Part shown: piece after piece, positions 62,784 to 64,000 of the stretch
Numbering within the stretch: position 1 is the stretch's first letter
Layout of the letters: the number at the start of each line of letters is the position of its first letter
NCBI RefSeq assembly: GCF_004358695.1
Contig: NZ_SNAA01000005.1
Coordinates: 143,063 to 207,062, forward strand
Reading direction: 5' to 3'
Source: Palleronia sediminis
GTDB taxonomy: Bacteria > Pseudomonadota > Alphaproteobacteria > Rhodobacterales > Rhodobacteraceae
DNA length: 64,000 nt
The notes under the pieces: generated by a model
Database searches by the model: none
Told to the model about the DNA's origin: nothing
The model's input: the letters and a program-made list of their open reading frames with translations, nothing else
Program-made: the position numbers and the translations under genes

Positions 62784-63792
62784 CGCCACCCCCCGCGGCA
62801 CCACGCGGATCGGCCGGACCCGCGACGGGCACGCCGTTCACCGCGCGGTGATCTCGAACGGGGTGCTCACCGTGTCGCTGCTCGACATGGGCGCCATCGT
62901 GCGGGACCTGCGGCTTGCCGGCGTGGCGCATCCGCTGTGCCTCGGGGCGCGGGATTTGGGATCTTATGACGGGCTGATGTCGCATTTCGGCGCGGTGATC
63001 GCCCCGGTCGCCAACCGCATCGGCCACGGACAGGCGACGATCGACGGGGTGCCGCATCGCTTCGAGCGCAATCAGGACGGGCGGCACACGCTGCATTCGG
63101 GCGCGGCCTCGACCCAGCACGCGATCTGGCGGGTCGCCGATCTGGCCCCCGACCGCGCCGCGTTCGAGATCGACCTGCCCGATGGCCAGGGCGGATTTCC
63201 CGGCAATCGGCATGTGCGCGTGGACTATGGCCTCGACGGCGCGTCGCTTTCGGTCGAGATCACCGCCCGGACCGATGCGCCCACGCTGATGAACCCCGCC
63301 TGGCACCCGTATTGGAGCCTGCACCCCACCCCCGGCGAGGCACCGATGACCCTGCAGGTCACCGCCGAGCGTTACCTGCCCGTCGACGAGGACACGTTGC
63401 CGCGCGGCGGCCCCGTCCCGGTCGAGGGCACGGCCTTCGATTTCCGCACGCCCCGGAGGCTCGTGCCGGGCGACGTGCCCGATCTGGATCACAATTTCTG
63501 CCTGTCCGACGCCCCGCGCGCCCTGACCCATGCCGCGCGCCTGACGTCGGATGGGGGGCTGCGGCTCGATCTCGAGACGACGGCGCCGGGGCTTCAGGTG
63601 TTCGACATGCACCCGTTCGGAATCGGATCGCGCCGCACCAACCACGCCCGCCCCTACCCGCCCCGCGCGGGCGTGGCGCTCGAGGCGCAGAACTGGCCCG
63701 ACGCCCCCGGCCGCGCCGGATTTCCGGGCATCGACCTCGCGCCGGGCGAGACATTCCAGCAGGCGACGCGCGTCACCTTCGGCAAGGCATGA
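62773..63792 (+). CDS. Aldose 1-epimerase family protein
   Basis: A 339-residue beta-sandwich protein of the galactose mutarotase family. SHFGAVIAPVANRIGHGQATIDG (region 74-96), the catalytic His in LMNPAWHPYWSL and a late Glu in GVALEAQNWPDAP match. It interconverts alpha and beta forms of a free sugar. Its start overlaps the end of soeC by 11 bases, so it is co-transcribed, though no link to sulfite oxidation is evident. Confidence 0.88.
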   Translation: MDPDATPRGTTRIGRTRDGHAVHRAVISNGVLTVSLLDMGAIVRDLRLAGVAHPLCLGARDLGSYDGLMSHFGAVIAPVANRIGHGQATIDGVPHRFERNQDGRHTLHSGAASTQHAIWRVADLAPDRAAFEIDLPDGQGGFPGNRHVRVDYGLDGASLSVEITARTDAPTLMNPAWHPYWSLHPTPGEAPMTLQVTAERYLPVDEDTLPRGGPVPVEGTAFDFRTPRRLVPGDVPDLDHNFCLSDAPRALTHAARLTSDGGLRLDLETTAPGLQVFDMHPFGIGSRRTNHARPYPPRAGVALEAQNWPDAPGRAGFPGIDLAPGETFQQATRVTFGKA

Positions 63793-63827
63793 TCGGATCG
63801 GTCGGAGGGGGTCCGCTGGTGCAGCTA

Positions 63828-64000
63828 GGGTCAGGATGCATTGATTGGTGCTGTTCGGCGTGATTCACGGCCCGAAAAGCGGAGCGGTGACATGGACGAC
63901 CTCTACTGGCTGAGCGACGAGCAGATGGCCAAGCTTTCCCCTTTCTTTCCGAAGTCGCACGGGAAGCCACGGGTCGATGACAGGCGGGTGCTGAGTGGGA
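63828..64000 (+). mobile_element. IS5-family-like insertion sequence, left end, truncated by window
   Basis: A transposase reading frame begins at 63892 and runs off the window. The sequence from 63828 (GGGTCAGGATGCATTG), next to CTAG at 63825-63828, looks like a terminal inverted repeat with a short target. The right end is not in view, so the exact boundary is tentative. Confidence 0.6.
63892..64000 (+). CDS. IS5-like transposase, N-terminal part (cut by window edge)
   Basis: The first 36 residues read MDDLYWLSDEQMAKLSPFFP and continue with SHGKPRVDDRRVLSG. This is the well-known start of IS5-type transposases (IS427-like group) in alphaproteobacteria; the N-terminal region precedes the DDE catalytic domain, which lies beyond the window. 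GAGCGG is just upstream of the ATG. Whether the element is intact cannot be seen. Confidence 0.8.
   Translation, partial: MDDLYWLSDEQMAKLSPFFPKSHGKPRVDDRRVLSG

Noticed and set aside
1-64000. CRISPR arrays, tRNA or rRNA genes
   Set aside because: No regularly spaced direct repeats and no cloverleaf or ribosomal sequence were recognised on reading both strands.

Overview
The window is GC-rich, densely coded DNA from an alphaproteobacterium, most likely of the order Rhodobacterales (Roseobacter / Paracoccaceae type). Evidence for this: a GcrA cell-cycle regulator, a short-form HisG with HisZ, an AdoCbl-dependent ribonucleotide reductase, DUF1489, a taurine locus with Xsc and SoeABC, and a recurrent intergenic motif of the form GGGTATTT..AAGAGAAGA. 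About 50 protein genes are supported. I see no tRNA, rRNA or CRISPR array. The only mobile element is an IS5-like element cut by the right edge. No gene-free stretch exceeds 300 bases.

Layout. 1-4.3 kb: 5' end of a voltage-gated cation channel, argF and argD, an ABC-2 permease, and gcrA. 4.3-12 kb: a GAF/PAS HWE histidine kinase with a degenerate receiver partner, then treZ-treY and a short GlgC-like nucleotidyltransferase. 12-18.2 kb: a xylose uptake operon (xylF, permease, single-domain ATPase, xylB) diverging from a ROK repressor, with a XylR-like operator over the xylF -35 box. 18.2-22.4 kb: an FG-GAP/ASPIC secreted protein tail-to-tail with a di-heme peroxidase, then an NTF2-like protein and a PuuE-like deacetylase. 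22.4-29.2 kb: a class V PLP enzyme and a polar amino-acid ABC transporter, a divergent FCD-type GntR regulator, then egtB-egtD for ergothioneine synthesis. 29.4-30.3 kb: a small metallophosphoesterase and a cREC-type receiver protein. 30.3-40.7 kb: housekeeping genes nrdJ, DUF1489, hisS-hisZ-hisG, slyX, an SH3-like protein and dnaE. 40.9-47.6 kb: a BMP-type nucleoside ABC transporter, an aldo/keto reductase and a GH25 lipoprotein. 47.7-62.8 kb: a sulfonate region with an FAD/GcvT demethylase-like enzyme, tauABC, tpa, xsc, ackA and soeABC. 62.8-64 kb: an aldose 1-epimerase and the truncated IS5-like element.

How the genes work together. The 50-63 kb block reads as one pathway. TauABC imports taurine, Tpa transaminates it to sulfoacetaldehyde, and Xsc releases sulfite and acetyl phosphate. 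AckA can convert acetyl phosphate to acetate plus ATP, and cytoplasmic SoeABC oxidises sulfite to sulfate with electrons passed to the membrane. The xyl block imports and phosphorylates pentose under a ROK repressor. EgtB and EgtD make ergothioneine, and the neighbouring PLP enzyme lacks the desulfurase cysteine, so it is a candidate C-S lyase for the last step. Each of the four substrate-binding-protein genes is followed by a perfect 10-11 bp GC hairpin, which fits 3'-end stabilisation of the binding-protein message.
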